From Myxococcales bacterium (GTDB lineage Bacteria; Myxococcota; Kuafuiibacteriia; Kuafuiibacteriales; Kuafuiibacteriaceae), in NCBI GenBank assembly GCA_019634385.1, contig JAHQVK010000155.1, forward strand, positions 1-43,062: DNA of 43,062 nt. The letters are read 5' to 3'. How positions within the stretch are numbered: position 1 is the first letter of the stretch; each line of letters starts with the position of its first letter. The position numbers were made by a program, and so were the translations under genes. Below, piece after piece: positions 1 to 8,105 of this stretch. Under the pieces are notes generated by a model. That model worked only from the letters and a program-made list of their open reading frames with translations. It had not been told where the DNA came from and did not search any database.

Positions 1-2
1 CA

Positions 3-215
3 GTAACATCTATGACCACTGCTGGACTGGTTTCAGAGGCTCAGTTCACGGAACTCTCAGATTCTGAGGGCTTACATCTTAACCTGACTACATCTGCAGC
101 ACCAGAGGTGATCGCTCACAAATTTTTTTCTGCCGGCTTTGGAGTCCGCCAATTACATCTAGCGGCAACCCAGCTAGAAACGCTATTCTCTCAACTCATC
201 CAAAGTAGCCATTGA
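3..215 (+). CDS. ABC transporter ATP-binding protein, C-terminal fragment
   Basis: The frame is open from the first bases of the window and stops at 213-215, so this is the 3' end of a gene whose start lies outside. The visible 71 residues end in the pattern ETLFSQLIQ, which resembles the conserved 'LE-x-LF-x-xL' close of ABC-2 type ATPase subunits (GldA/CcmA group). No Walker motifs are in view. The role is therefore inferred mainly from the next genes: an ABC-2 permease starts 8 bp downstream, followed by GldG-like and DUF4340 proteins, the usual order in this operon type. The product would power the inner-membrane permease from the cytoplasmic side. Confidence 0.7.
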   Translation, partial: VTSMTTAGLVSEAQFTELSDSEGLHLNLTTSAAPEVIAHKFFSAGFGVRQLHLAATQLETLFSQLIQSSH

Positions 216-222
216 GTACATC

Positions 223-954
223 ATGTTCAAGATCGTACAACTTATTGTCCACCGCGAACTAAGTCAATACTTTAAAACCTGGAGTGGATATATATTTATA
301 TCGATATTACTCTTGCTAACTGGGCTTCTGTACAACGCGTTTGCAGTGGGAACATCCGCAAAGTACTCCGCTGACGTTCTTTCCGACTTTTTCTTTCTAG
401 CCAGCGGCACAACTATGGTGTGCGGTCTATTACTTTCTATGCGAGTCATAGCTGAAGAGAATCAAGCCGGCTCCATGCCCATCCTCACCTCGGCCCCCAT
501 CACCGATGGTTATATCATTATTGCCAAGTTTTTGTCCGCTTATATAATGACCTCAATATACATTATATCAACCATATTCATGCCAATTCTTATATTCTGG
601 CATGGCAGTGTAAATTTGGGGCACATCTTTGGGGGCTACGTAGGCCTACTTTTTCTAGGGGCAGCCTCCACCGCAATCGGAGTATTAGGGTCTGCTGCAG
701 CACGCAGTCAGCTCTTCGCGATCGTCATATCTTCCATCACTTTGGTTTTCATGTTGACCTTGTGGCTCGTTGCCCGACTGGTTGATGGCCCATTCGGTGA
801 CATGATCCAATATATGGCTCTTCACCATAAACACTTTCGTCCGTTTATGGATGGTACCATCAAAATTTCTAGCATTATATTTTATCTGTCGGTTATATTG
901 ATATTCTTGACTATGGCCCGCAACCTCCTAGAAGGACAGCGCTGGAGAAGTTAG
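223..954 (+). CDS. ABC-2 family permease (GldF-like)
   Basis: A 243-residue polytopic inner-membrane protein with about six hydrophobic segments (near residues 20-43, 60-78, 95-125, 135-160, 165-190 and 215-235). Between TM2 and TM3 it has the EENQAGSMPILTSAPI stretch, typical of ABC-2 permeases of the GldF/NosY group (an EE...G...LLTSPI motif). The length matches GldF (about 240 aa). It starts 8 bp after the ATPase stop and ends one base before the next ATG, so it is translationally linked to both neighbours. The exported substrate is unknown. In Bacteroidota GldAFG serves gliding and secretion, but homologous operons in other phyla are uncharacterised, so a motility role should not be assumed. 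Confidence 0.85.
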   Translation: MFKIVQLIVHRELSQYFKTWSGYIFISILLLLTGLLYNAFAVGTSAKYSADVLSDFFFLASGTTMVCGLLLSMRVIAEENQAGSMPILTSAPITDGYIIIAKFLSAYIMTSIYIISTIFMPILIFWHGSVNLGHIFGGYVGLLFLGAASTAIGVLGSAAARSQLFAIVISSITLVFMLTLWLVARLVDGPFGDMIQYMALHHKHFRPFMDGTIKISSIIFYLSVILIFLTMARNLLEGQRWRS

Positions 955-955
955 C

Positions 956-2770
956 ATGAGAATCCATACCTTATGGCCCACTCAAGCATCGATTGTTAGT
1001 TTGGCCTGTGCTTTTGGTGCGGAACGTATCCTGTATTTCTCCCAAACAGGGCAGTTCACGCTACACATCCTAAGCCTCATACTTCTTGTAACAGCCACAG
1101 TCGCTCGATGTCGGGCCTATTGGTCCTCAGACTCCCAAGGGGCGGCCTCTTCGATTAAGGCCCGCCTTTTTGTCACCACGTTTGGTCTACTAGTCAGTAT
1201 TCTCATGTTCCACGCCCTCTCCGCATCACATGAAGATCACCATCGCCTAGCAAGTATTCTCTGGGGCATCTGGCCTGCCCTAATGTTGCTGTCGATGGCG
1301 CTATTGCTAGCAATAGAGAGTACTGTGTCACCAGTCGCATATATATCTAAGTATGAGGTCACTCATGTTAAGCACGTGTTCGAGCGAACACTCGGCATGT
1401 GTCTACTACTCATCAGCGCATTTTGGGCCAACTTTCTCGCCGCCCAGCACGACTACCATTGGGACCTTTCGGCAGCTGCTAGTACCACCCCAGGAGACAT
1501 CACTCAACAGACTGTTACTGAGCTCTCCAAGGAGCTATATGTATATCTTTTCTGGCCCCAAACCCATGAGGTAGGGGATGTTGTTGAGCACTACTTCTCA
1601 AAGCTCACGCCCCTCAATGCCAAACTTCATGTCACCCGAATAGATCATGCTCTCGCGCCCAATGAGGCCGAACAATCTAAGGTTAAAGAAAACGGTTGGA
1701 TTGCGATCACCCATCACAACCTCTATGAAAAAATCCGTATTGGTCAAACATCACGTTCTAGCCGCAATCAGCTGCGCCGTCTGGATCAAACTCTCACGAA
1801 AGCCCTCCTAAAGCTCTCCCGTGGGAAGCAAATTGTCTACGTCACCCATGGTCATGACGAGCGCACCCTACAGAGTAGCCTCGAAACGGACCAGAGGTCC
1901 CCCCTTTCCACCCTGCGGAAACAGTTGGGAACGTTGCAATTTGACGTACGACCACTGGGGATTGCAAATGGTTCTACTGAGAAAATTCCAGATGATGCGT
2001 CACTAGTCCTCATTCTTGATCCAAAGAAACCGTTTTTGGACGCCGAACTCGCCGCCTTCAATCAAGCCGCGAATCAACGCTTGCGTCTCCTTATCACGGT
2101 GGACATAAACCGCTCCGAGGACGTGGTTGCACCACTTTTGGCTCCGTTCAATATCCACTACCACGCAACCCCTTTGGTCAACCAAACATCTTATGTTCGG
2201 CTCACTCAAACTCCCGCGGACAAAAGATACCTTTGGACGAATCGATTCTCATCTCACCCTTCGGTCACCTCCATGTCGAGGAGCAACAAACTCACTTCCA
2301 TTTTTCGAGAGGCCAGTTCTCTTAGCATTGCCACCACGGCTACTAGATCACCATCTTTAGGCTTTAACATCCATAGCGTACTCAACACAGTCGATGGTAC
2401 CTTCCGCGATAATAATACCAACCTTAAGCTAGATAATGAAGAGCTAGTTGAAAACTACTCACTAGCAATCGCAGGAACCAAAACATCAACAGTGGAACTG
2501 AACCAGGAAAGCCGTGTATTTGTCCTCGCAGATACCGACGTGTTCTCAGACCAGCTTATTTCTCACCCGGGTAATATGTACCTATTTTTAGATATCATCA
2601 GGTGGTTACAGAGAGACGATGAGCCAATCATTCCCACCATCGGAGAACGTGACACACGGATAATTCACGCCTCAGAGCACGATACTCTACTTTTTTACGG
2701 CACAGTGTTCATGATGCCTTTGTTGGTATTGTTGCTCGGCTATCTGATCAACCGGAGAAAAGCCTCATGA
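956..2770 (+). CDS. GldG-like ABC transporter auxiliary membrane protein
   Basis: A 604-residue protein with several N-terminal membrane segments in roughly the first 170 residues. A large extracytoplasmic domain follows, and a single TM with a short basic tail closes it (LLVLLLGYLINRRK). The soluble part has the hallmarks of the GldG/ABC_transp_aux family: an early SKELYVYLFWPQT strand, the phrase VYVTHGHDER before the middle, and near the end VLADTDVFSD followed by a 'FLDIIRWL' helix. Its start follows the permease stop by one base. Its stop overlaps the next start (ATGA). The fold is related to IFT52/GldG sensor domains; the ligand is unknown. The extra N-terminal TMs may come from a fused second permease-like unit. 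Confidence 0.8.
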   Translation: MRIHTLWPTQASIVSLACAFGAERILYFSQTGQFTLHILSLILLVTATVARCRAYWSSDSQGAASSIKARLFVTTFGLLVSILMFHALSASHEDHHRLASILWGIWPALMLLSMALLLAIESTVSPVAYISKYEVTHVKHVFERTLGMCLLLISAFWANFLAAQHDYHWDLSAAASTTPGDITQQTVTELSKELYVYLFWPQTHEVGDVVEHYFSKLTPLNAKLHVTRIDHALAPNEAEQSKVKENGWIAITHHNLYEKIRIGQTSRSSRNQLRRLDQTLTKALLKLSRGKQIVYVTHGHDERTLQSSLETDQRSPLSTLRKQLGTLQFDVRPLGIANGSTEKIPDDASLVLILDPKKPFLDAELAAFNQAANQRLRLLITVDINRSEDVVAPLLAPFNIHYHATPLVNQTSYVRLTQTPADKRYLWTNRFSSHPSVTSMSRSNKLTSIFREASSLSIATTATRSPSLGFNIHSVLNTVDGTFRDNNTNLKLDNEELVENYSLAIAGTKTSTVELNQESRVFVLADTDVFSDQLISHPGNMYLFLDIIRWLQRDDEPIIPTIGERDTRIIHASEHDTLLFYGTVFMMPLLVLLLGYLINRRKAS

Positions 2771-3723
2771 TGGAGAACCGTATATATACCATCTCCGCAG
2801 TTATATTTAGCCTCGCTGCCTATTTCACCTGGCATCAAAACCAGGAAGAGTCTGAACTGCAACCAATTGAGCTAATCAAGACTGTTCCCGAGCAACTTAC
2901 CGAGCTATACCTTGCTGGCTCAACCTCCACTGTGACCGTGACCTTTCGCAAAGACCATCAAGAACGGTTCAGCTGGATCCAAGTAGAGTCCTCAGCGGGC
3001 AAAACGGGCTTCTTGGGTAACGCCTTATTCGAAGACACCCTGGAGGATTATGCTCACTTGACCGCCATACGTTCCCTCGGCATCCTTGGCGGTTCGATTC
3101 TCGAACAATTCGCCTTATTAACACCGAAAAATACTCTCCGAATACGCACGCCAATGTCAGAGCGAATTTTTGAGCTCGGTCGAACAACCAGTGGTTCCCA
3201 AGACGTCTACGCTCGTGAAAAAGGAAAGGATGAGGTCTTTCTCCTACCGAGGCGACTGGTGTCACAATTAGCCGCTCCGCAGAATCGATACATGCAACGA
3301 GAGCTACAAAAAAGCTCCTTGCGCGAAGTCGCTGGAATGACGTTGCAATCCGGGGAGACGTTTATTCGAGTGATTCAACACCAGCGAAAAACGCCTAAGG
3401 CAGCCTACTGGACCTTTGCCAACACACCCAGCAAACCTGCGCCGATAATAGGCAACTACGTCACCAAGCTCCGACGCTTAGCAGCAATTCAGTATTTACC
3501 GGAGCTCGACATTCCCGGTCCACAGGAGGCCCTCATGAAGGTCAACTGGTTAGATGACGAAGGACAGAGTCTTGAAGAGATATTATTGTTCCAAGTGGTA
3601 AGTTCCGACCCAGTACAATACTGGGCGATCGCTTCTGCAACCCGATTTCCGGTTCGCATACATGACACTACTGCGGCACAAATTGTATCGGACTTACGCT
3701 TGTTATCATCGCCACGAGAGTGA
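2767..3723 (+). CDS. DUF4340 domain protein, last gene of the ABC operon
   Basis: A 318-residue protein with one N-terminal membrane anchor (residues 5-22) and a periplasmic remainder. It has the repeated beta-rich pattern of DUF4340: 'FLGNALFEDTLEDYAHLTAIRSLG' region, 'LELGRTTSGSQDVYAR' style strands and a repeat of the same unit near residues 200-300. DUF4340 proteins usually follow GldG-like genes, and here the two overlap by four bases. The function is unknown; the co-translation suggests a periplasmic partner of the transporter. No SD-like sequence is needed at the coupled start. Two adjacent methionines (MM) allow a start one codon later. Confidence 0.8.
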   Translation: MMENRIYTISAVIFSLAAYFTWHQNQEESELQPIELIKTVPEQLTELYLAGSTSTVTVTFRKDHQERFSWIQVESSAGKTGFLGNALFEDTLEDYAHLTAIRSLGILGGSILEQFALLTPKNTLRIRTPMSERIFELGRTTSGSQDVYAREKGKDEVFLLPRRLVSQLAAPQNRYMQRELQKSSLREVAGMTLQSGETFIRVIQHQRKTPKAAYWTFANTPSKPAPIIGNYVTKLRRLAAIQYLPELDIPGPQEALMKVNWLDDEGQSLEEILLFQVVSSDPVQYWAIASATRFPVRIHDTTAAQIVSDLRLLSSPRE

Positions 3724-3799
3724 ATTTTGTGTGAACAACTCATTGTTATAATACGTCGGATTAGTCATATTTTGCGCCTCATATTGTCTCCATACACCA

Positions 3800-3815
3800 A
3801 AACACTCTAGTGTTT
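3800..3815. promoter_or_regulatory. Perfect 16-bp palindrome in a 279-bp intergenic gap
   Basis: AAACACT and AGTGTTT flank a CT centre. The gap 3724-4002 separates the ABC operon from the lipoprotein gene. The loop is too short for a good terminator and no T-run follows, so an operator-like site is as likely as anything. It overlaps TAGGGCGTGT at 3815-3824, which matches the terminal ten bases of repeat family A but has no partner end nearby. Confidence 0.3.
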
Positions 3816-4002
3816 AGGGCGTGTGGCTGAACTCGACAAGAAACTATCGTGGATGGCCTCAAGATCCCGGCTTAGAAGAGGCTGGGCGGAGCCAACCAAA
3901 TGATAGGCTCCGGAGAAGTATTCTGAAATCAACGAATTGTCATGTTTTTACGAGCCAGCAAGAGACCTTGTCCGAGTTTAGCAACACGCAGTAGGAGACA
4001 GA

Positions 4003-5643
4003 ATGCGCAATATCATCCAAGTGGCATACGCGGTGCTATACACTATTTTTGTTGGGGTAGCACAGCTGTCCTGCTCAGCAATCGTCGACACAGAGGTCGG
4101 ATCCGATGCCATCGCTTCTGGCACGGATTGTTCTGTAGATGCAGACTGCGGTACGCCCGGTGAGGCCACTAATCAACGATGTTTCGACGGGCTCTGTAAT
4201 GAATGTGTCGTAGATAGCGACTGCACCAGTCTAGGGGAGGATCCCAATCGACAATGTGTGCGCGGAAGCTGTTTCTTACCCGGGATCAATCCTTGCTTAA
4301 TCGATGATAACAAGGAACCAATAACCGAAAATATTACAACATCAACTATCTGGTACCCAGACACTTGCTACGAGCTGAAAGACACAATTTACGTCACGAA
4401 CGACAGCGAGCTTTTAATCAGGCCCGGTACCCAAGTCGTTGGATTAGCAAGCAATGCTTCACTGATCGTGACCCGCGGCAGTACTCTTCGTGCTGAGGGC
4501 AGTAGCGAACATCCAATCGTCTTTACCAGTGGAGCCCCAATCGGCGGACGAAAGCCAGGTGACTGGGGGGGGGTCGCTCTTCTGGGTAACGCCCCCATCA
4601 ACGGACCAACTTTAGAGACCAGCTTGGAAGGACTTTCCGATGGAGATAATGCAAAATATGGGGGACTGGATCCAGACTCGAGCTGTGGAAGCCTCCGATA
4701 CGTCCGAATAGAGTTCGCAGGTTTCAGACTATTCAACAACCAGGAGCTAAATAGCCTCACTCTGGCCGGATGTGGCCGTGACACCAGTGTAGAGTACATC
4801 CAAACCCACTATGGCCTTGATGACGGTGTGGAGATATTCGGCGGTCTTGTAGGCATAAAGTGGGTCGTCATTTCACGAGCCCAAGATGACTCTCTCGACT
4901 GGGATCTTGGCTGGAGAGGTTGGGCTCAGTTTGTAGCCATTATGCAAGACGAACGTCTTGTGGGCGCAGATGAGAGTAGGTACCCAGGAAGTGACTGGGC
5001 GATCGAAGCCAATGGCTACAAAGAAATAGAGATCTACGATGAAGGCCCCCGCTCACGCCCTATGCTCTACAACTTTACCATTGTTGGTCCTAAGGTACCA
5101 AGGAACCCAGCACTTCGGCTGCGCGATGGTACAAGCTTGGAGATGCGTAACTTCCTCGTAATGAATCAGAAGGAGGGCCTTTGGGATATTGAAGATGAGT
5201 CAGCAGCATGCTTTCAAGATGAACCCAACAATGCCCCCTGTGTCGATAGCGAGGGAGAGAAGGAACTTGCAGTCATTGACGGGCTCCTGCTTCATAACAT
5301 GGGAGACGGCGGAAACACATATGTAAGAAGCGAAGAAATAGATAATGACAACGGGTTTGATGAGGCTGCTTACATCATAGCTAACCCACAAGATATTTCT
5401 CGACTTTTTTTAGTTGATGTCAATAGTCCATTAAATATCATCCAACCGGATGTTACCAACCTTGAATCACCTCCTAATTTGGTCCCACCACTCAGTTCAC
5501 CGACCAACATCACCAACACCAACCCACCAAACTATGTAGATCGACCTGAGCAGGTAGATGCTAGTGCCAACCTCTATATTGGCGCTTTTAGACCCGGTGG
5601 GCTCAACTGGATGCAAGGCTGGACCAATTTCCCTGCGAACTAA
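4003..5643 (+). CDS. Cys-rich predicted surface lipoprotein with beta-helix-like domain
   Basis: A 546-residue exported protein. The N-terminus is a hydrophobic signal ending in AQLSC, a plausible though imperfect lipobox with Cys24. Residues about 40-100 are Cys-rich with repeated D-x-D-C units (VDADCGTPG, VDSDCTSLG), a style common in Myxococcota and Bradymonadota surface proteins. The remainder is rich in G, N and D with short beta-strand repeats (for example GDWGGVALLG, GLDDGVEIFGG, AQDDSLDWDLGWRG) that resemble a family of uncharacterised lipoproteins and T9SS-type beta-helix proteins. The start is supported by GGAGACAG just upstream. A run of nine G (4565-4573) lies inside the conserved DWGG segment and the frame is intact. 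The function is unknown; the outer-surface location is inferred. Confidence 0.7.
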   Translation: MRNIIQVAYAVLYTIFVGVAQLSCSAIVDTEVGSDAIASGTDCSVDADCGTPGEATNQRCFDGLCNECVVDSDCTSLGEDPNRQCVRGSCFLPGINPCLIDDNKEPITENITTSTIWYPDTCYELKDTIYVTNDSELLIRPGTQVVGLASNASLIVTRGSTLRAEGSSEHPIVFTSGAPIGGRKPGDWGGVALLGNAPINGPTLETSLEGLSDGDNAKYGGLDPDSSCGSLRYVRIEFAGFRLFNNQELNSLTLAGCGRDTSVEYIQTHYGLDDGVEIFGGLVGIKWVVISRAQDDSLDWDLGWRGWAQFVAIMQDERLVGADESRYPGSDWAIEANGYKEIEIYDEGPRSRPMLYNFTIVGPKVPRNPALRLRDGTSLEMRNFLVMNQKEGLWDIEDESAACFQDEPNNAPCVDSEGEKELAVIDGLLLHNMGDGGNTYVRSEEIDNDNGFDEAAYIIANPQDISRLFLVDVNSPLNIIQPDVTNLESPPNLVPPLSSPTNITNTNPPNYVDRPEQVDASANLYIGAFRPGGLNWMQGWTNFPAN

Positions 5644-5739
5644 TTATATGTATGCAGACCACCACAGGCAGTGAAGAGGGACCTTTCTCTCACTTCGATA
5701 TGGAGCTATAGCTAAGTTCCAGTCTTAACTAGGTGCGCA

Positions 5740-5843
5740 TACAGCAGAAATCACTTGGGTTGAACCCAAGTTGCTGCTTCTCCGCGGGGCTGTACCCTGC
5801 GGAGCGACCCCTTGTTGATTCTTACAGAGTCAATTCAAGTGGT
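5740..5843 (+). repeat. Family C element, copy 1 (104 bp)
   Basis: It begins TACAGCAGAAATCACTTGG and ends CTTTGCTGTA, so the ends are imperfect inverted repeats bounded by TA. It contains three internal palindromes: CTTGGGTT-G-AACCCAAG, a GC-rich CCGCGGGG...CCCTGCGG stem, and TTGATTCT-TAC-AGAGTCAA. Copies lie at 7978-8092, 23440-23555 (reversed) and 27838-27951. It starts 97 bp after the lipoprotein stop and carries no ORF. Confidence 0.85.
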
Positions 5844-5943
5844 CTTTGCTGTACTCGGATGGGACTACGCATGACTTGCCGACTAAGAAACCACCGATAA
5901 AGAAAAACCGTAGATCATCGAACATTCCGACAAGTCATAGACT

Positions 5944-6030
5944 ACGTCTGACGTTTAAGACTTGACTCCGGTCGGGCTGACGAGCCACGTCTGACGGCTA
6001 AGACATGACCTCGGTCGGGCTGACTTGACC
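5944..6030. repeat. Two-copy imperfect tandem repeat, 43-bp period
   Basis: ACGTCTGACG starts a copy at 5944 and again at 5987. Both continue with a TAAGAC-TGAC-TCGGTCGGGCTGAC pattern, with a few substitutions. It lies between a family C and a family A element in non-coding DNA, and no function is apparent. Confidence 0.7.
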
Positions 6031-6065
6031 GGAGGTCCGATGAGATACCTTCTTGAGGATGTTCT

Positions 6066-6154
6066 TAGGGAGTGTCTCTAAACTCCGGCTGCGGAGATGA
6101 CGCCGTATCCCGCGTGTGTGGAGGGTCAGCCCCGGAGGTTAAAGACACGCCCTA
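6066..6154 (+). mobile_element. Family A MITE-like element, short copy A1 (89 bp)
   Basis: Both ends match family A (TAGGGAGTGTCTCTAAACTC on the left, TTAAAGACACGCCCTA on the right). The roughly 95-bp centre present in the full copies is missing, so this looks like an internal deletion derivative. Its right TA (6153-6154) is also the left TA of the family B element. Confidence 0.8.
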
Positions 6155-6329
6155 GCAGGCCATCGGAAAAGTGGGATGGGTGATCCGCGAAGTATCTTTT
6201 CCGTGCAACGCTCCGGATGAAGTGGGCGCATACCGGGCGTATGCAACCGATAAAAGGCGAAGCCGGTCCAGACGTTCCACGGAAAAAAGACCCGCGAAGC
6301 GCTTAACTCACTTTTCCGATGGCCTGCTA
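6153..6329 (+). mobile_element. Family B MITE-like element (177 bp)
   Basis: Perfect 21-bp terminal inverted repeats begin TAGCAGGCCATCGG at 6153 and finish CCGATGGCCTGCTA at 6329. The inner flanks remain imperfectly complementary: CGCGAAGTATCTTTTCCGTG on the left against a CACGGAAAAAAGACCCGCG segment on the right. A GCATAC-CGGGC-GTATGC hairpin sits at the centre. It carries no coding capacity. Only one copy is in the window. It abuts the 3' end of the sixA-like gene. Confidence 0.85.
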
Positions 6330-6350
6330 GTAGACTATCCATCGCAGAGT

Positions 6351-6845
6351 TCAAGTTTCCAGTCTCGCTACAATATGGTCCACTAACCTGAAGCCTCCTG
6401 ACTCCATCCGTGCTAGGGCATGCCAGTCGGATAACGGTGTCTCTAGTATCACCACATCCGCCGTCTTCAAAGAGATCGATTTTCCAGTCAGCTGCTTTAC
6501 ACACTCATCAAGTCCAGGACTGTGGCCAATAACTAAAACCTTCTTAAGAGAAGAAGAACATCGACTCATCACTTGTGCAAGGTGGTAGATCGACCCCAGG
6601 TATAACTCCGGTGCCTGCTGGACCGGCAAACCCGGCCACAATTGCTCAAGATACTCAGCCGTCTCAACCGCTCGCCTTGCATCTGAACACAACACCCGAT
6701 CTGGCCGCCAATGGCGATTCTCTAGAGCTGTCCCTACGGCTAATGTACTACGGATACCACGAGGCGCTAGCCGCCGGCTAAAATCGGTCAGCACCGCCGT
6801 ATTCCAAGCACTTTTACCATGCCGCATAAGAGCCAAACGACGCAT
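6351..6845 (-). CDS. sixA: SixA-like phosphohistidine phosphatase
   Basis: A 164-residue histidine-phosphatase-superfamily protein. It opens with the RHG motif (LALMRHGKSAW) that carries the phospho-accepting His, has the second arginine context CSDARRAVETAEYL, and keeps the late catalytic His in VLVIGHSPGLDE. The length matches SixA (about 160 aa), which removes phosphate from histidines of phosphorelay or PTS proteins in the cytoplasm. The chosen ATG gives the family's usual short N-terminus. The open frame extends to 7001, but those residues are not family-like. AGGAAG lies 17 nt upstream, so initiation signals are weak. It stands alone between repeat elements on both sides, and no histidine kinase is adjacent, so its substrate is unknown. 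Confidence 0.85.
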   Translation of the reverse strand: MRRLALMRHGKSAWNTAVLTDFSRRLAPRGIRSTLAVGTALENRHWRPDRVLCSDARRAVETAEYLEQLWPGLPVQQAPELYLGSIYHLAQVMSRCSSSLKKVLVIGHSPGLDECVKQLTGKSISLKTADVVILETPLSDWHALARMESGGFRLVDHIVARLET

Positions 6846-7098
6846 CAGCAAAAAATAGTGGACTTCCTGAAGGTCAGCAAGCCCGCCTAGCCAACAAATA
6901 TACATCGTCTTTTGGCTACCAACCCATTCCGGACATAGCTTGAACTTACACACCTCAGCAGACAGCTTGGCAGTGCCACCAATGACGGCTTCGTAACACA
7001 CTCAGCAGTTGTTTGAATCGCAGTTCAGCTGGCTAGGGCTCTCTTTGGAGTTAGAGGGGAACTATTATTAAAGGCATGGTGTAACTGAATCTTCAGAC

Positions 7099-7282
7099 TG
7101 GGGCGTGTCTTACCCTTGGGCTGCGGAGATAGCGCCATAGCCCGAAGGTGTGAGGGGTCGGCCTCGGCGGACGGTACGGGACGTACCCGGCCAAGGGCCC
7201 GAAAAGGTGGCAGAGTCACGGACTCCGCACACATGCGAGGTACAAGTCAGAACGCGGGCCGGAGCTTAAAGGCATGCCCTGA
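7099..7282 (+). mobile_element. Family A MITE-like element, copy A2
   Basis: A full-length copy in the same orientation as A1. The ends are degenerate: TGGGGCGTGTCTTACCC on the left, TTAAAGGCATGCCCTGA on the right, so the flanking TA has decayed. The core GGCTGCGGAGA, GGGTCGGCC and AAGTCAGAACGCGG blocks are conserved with other copies. ORFs seen here are by-products of GC-rich repeat sequence. Confidence 0.8.
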
Positions 7283-7752
7283 GAGGAAGCTGACCGTAAC
7301 TAACTAAAAGAGGCCGCCATTCACAGGGCAACCGTGAAAAGCAAATATTTATCCGAGTCAAAAGTTCAACAAAAGTCATGTCCAACGTCGAAGACATGAT
7401 CAACAACGTTAAATGATTTGCAATAGACTGATTTGCGAGCCTCATGAATTCTAGGTATTAACTACACGCTCAAGAAGAAACGTGATGACCACGAAGAAGT
7501 GCGTTTCAAACTATTCGGCACCCAAATATAGTTGCGGTTATACATTGTACATCTCAGTTACAAGACCAACCGGCTTTCACTCATGCTTTAACGGCTATAC
7601 GGAACTATTCCATAACACTTAGTTGACTGAAATACAGAGTCGGAAAAAAGCTCACCATAGTTAGCTAACTACAAGGAGACCGTAGAGCGCCAGGTATCTA
7701 GGCAATCGAGGAGAAGTAAGGAACCTATTCTAGGTTAAAGACACGCTCTAGC
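7283..7752. other. Non-coding gap with a diverged direct repeat and an orphan family A end
   Basis: No credible gene was found in this stretch. Two roughly 60-70-bp segments, 7286-7344 and 7650-7719, resemble each other (AAGCTGACCGTA...CTAACTA versus AAGCTCACCATA...CTAACTA, both followed by an A/G-rich GGCAA-TCG block). At 7732-7750 there is an isolated family A end (GGTTAAAGACACGCTCTA). Two bases later comes the left end of copy A3, making a palindromic end-to-end junction. Confidence 0.5.
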
Positions 7753-7938
7753 TAAGGCGTGTCTTTAACCTCTGGCCGGAGAGATGACTCCGTATCCCGT
7801 GTGTGTGAAGGGTCGGCCACGGAGGGAGGGTACTGAATATACCGGACCGAGGGGCCCGAAAGGATGGCGAAGCCACCCTTCCCTCACAAATGCGGGACAC
7901 AATTCAGAATGCGGCCGGGCGGATAAAGACATGTCCTA
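7753..7938 (+). mobile_element. Family A MITE-like element, copy A3 (186 bp)
   Basis: It runs from TAAGGCGTGTCTTTAACC to GATAAAGACATGTCCTA with TA at both ends. The interior contains CCCGTGTGTGTGAAGGG, complementary to CCCTTCCCTCACAAATGCGG further on. The element could therefore fold into a long imperfect hairpin. No ORF of note. Confidence 0.85.
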
Positions 7939-7977
7939 GTACCGCAAAAAGATAATCATCAAGCTTCAAAAGCTCGG

Positions 7978-8092
7978 TAGCAGCAGAAACCACTTGGGTT
8001 AAACCCAAGTTCCTGCTGCTACGCCGGGCTATGCCCCGCTGCGCGACCCCTTGTTGATTCTTACAGAATCAATTCAAGCGGTCTTTGCTGTA
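7978..8092 (+). repeat. Family C element, copy 2
   Basis: Same orientation as copy 1 at 5740. It shares the CTTGGGTTAAACCCAAG palindrome, a GGGCTATGCCCCGC block, the TTGATTCTTACAGAATCAA hairpin and the closing CTTTGCTGTA. Its right end lies 13 bp past the stop of the convergent rhodanese-YggX gene, so it may serve as that gene's terminator. Confidence 0.85.
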
Positions 8093-8105
8093 TTGCCCTT
8101 GAATC

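Noticed and set aside
3815-3824. TAGGGCGTGT identical to the end of repeat family A
   Set aside because: Only ten bases match, the core does not follow, and no partner end was found within the 279-bp gap.
4565-4573. Nine-G run in the Cys-rich lipoprotein as a phase-variation switch
   Set aside because: The frame is intact across it and the run encodes a Trp-Gly-Gly segment; similar nine-base runs occur in housekeeping genes such as pdxH.
7025-7307. Open frames over family A copy A2 on both strands
   Set aside because: They arise from GC-rich repeat sequence; the same element in other places gives different frames, and no conserved protein is encoded.
5740-8092. CRISPR array
   Set aside because: The repeats are 87-190 bp, unevenly spaced, interrupted by a gene and structurally different from CRISPR repeats; no cas genes are present.
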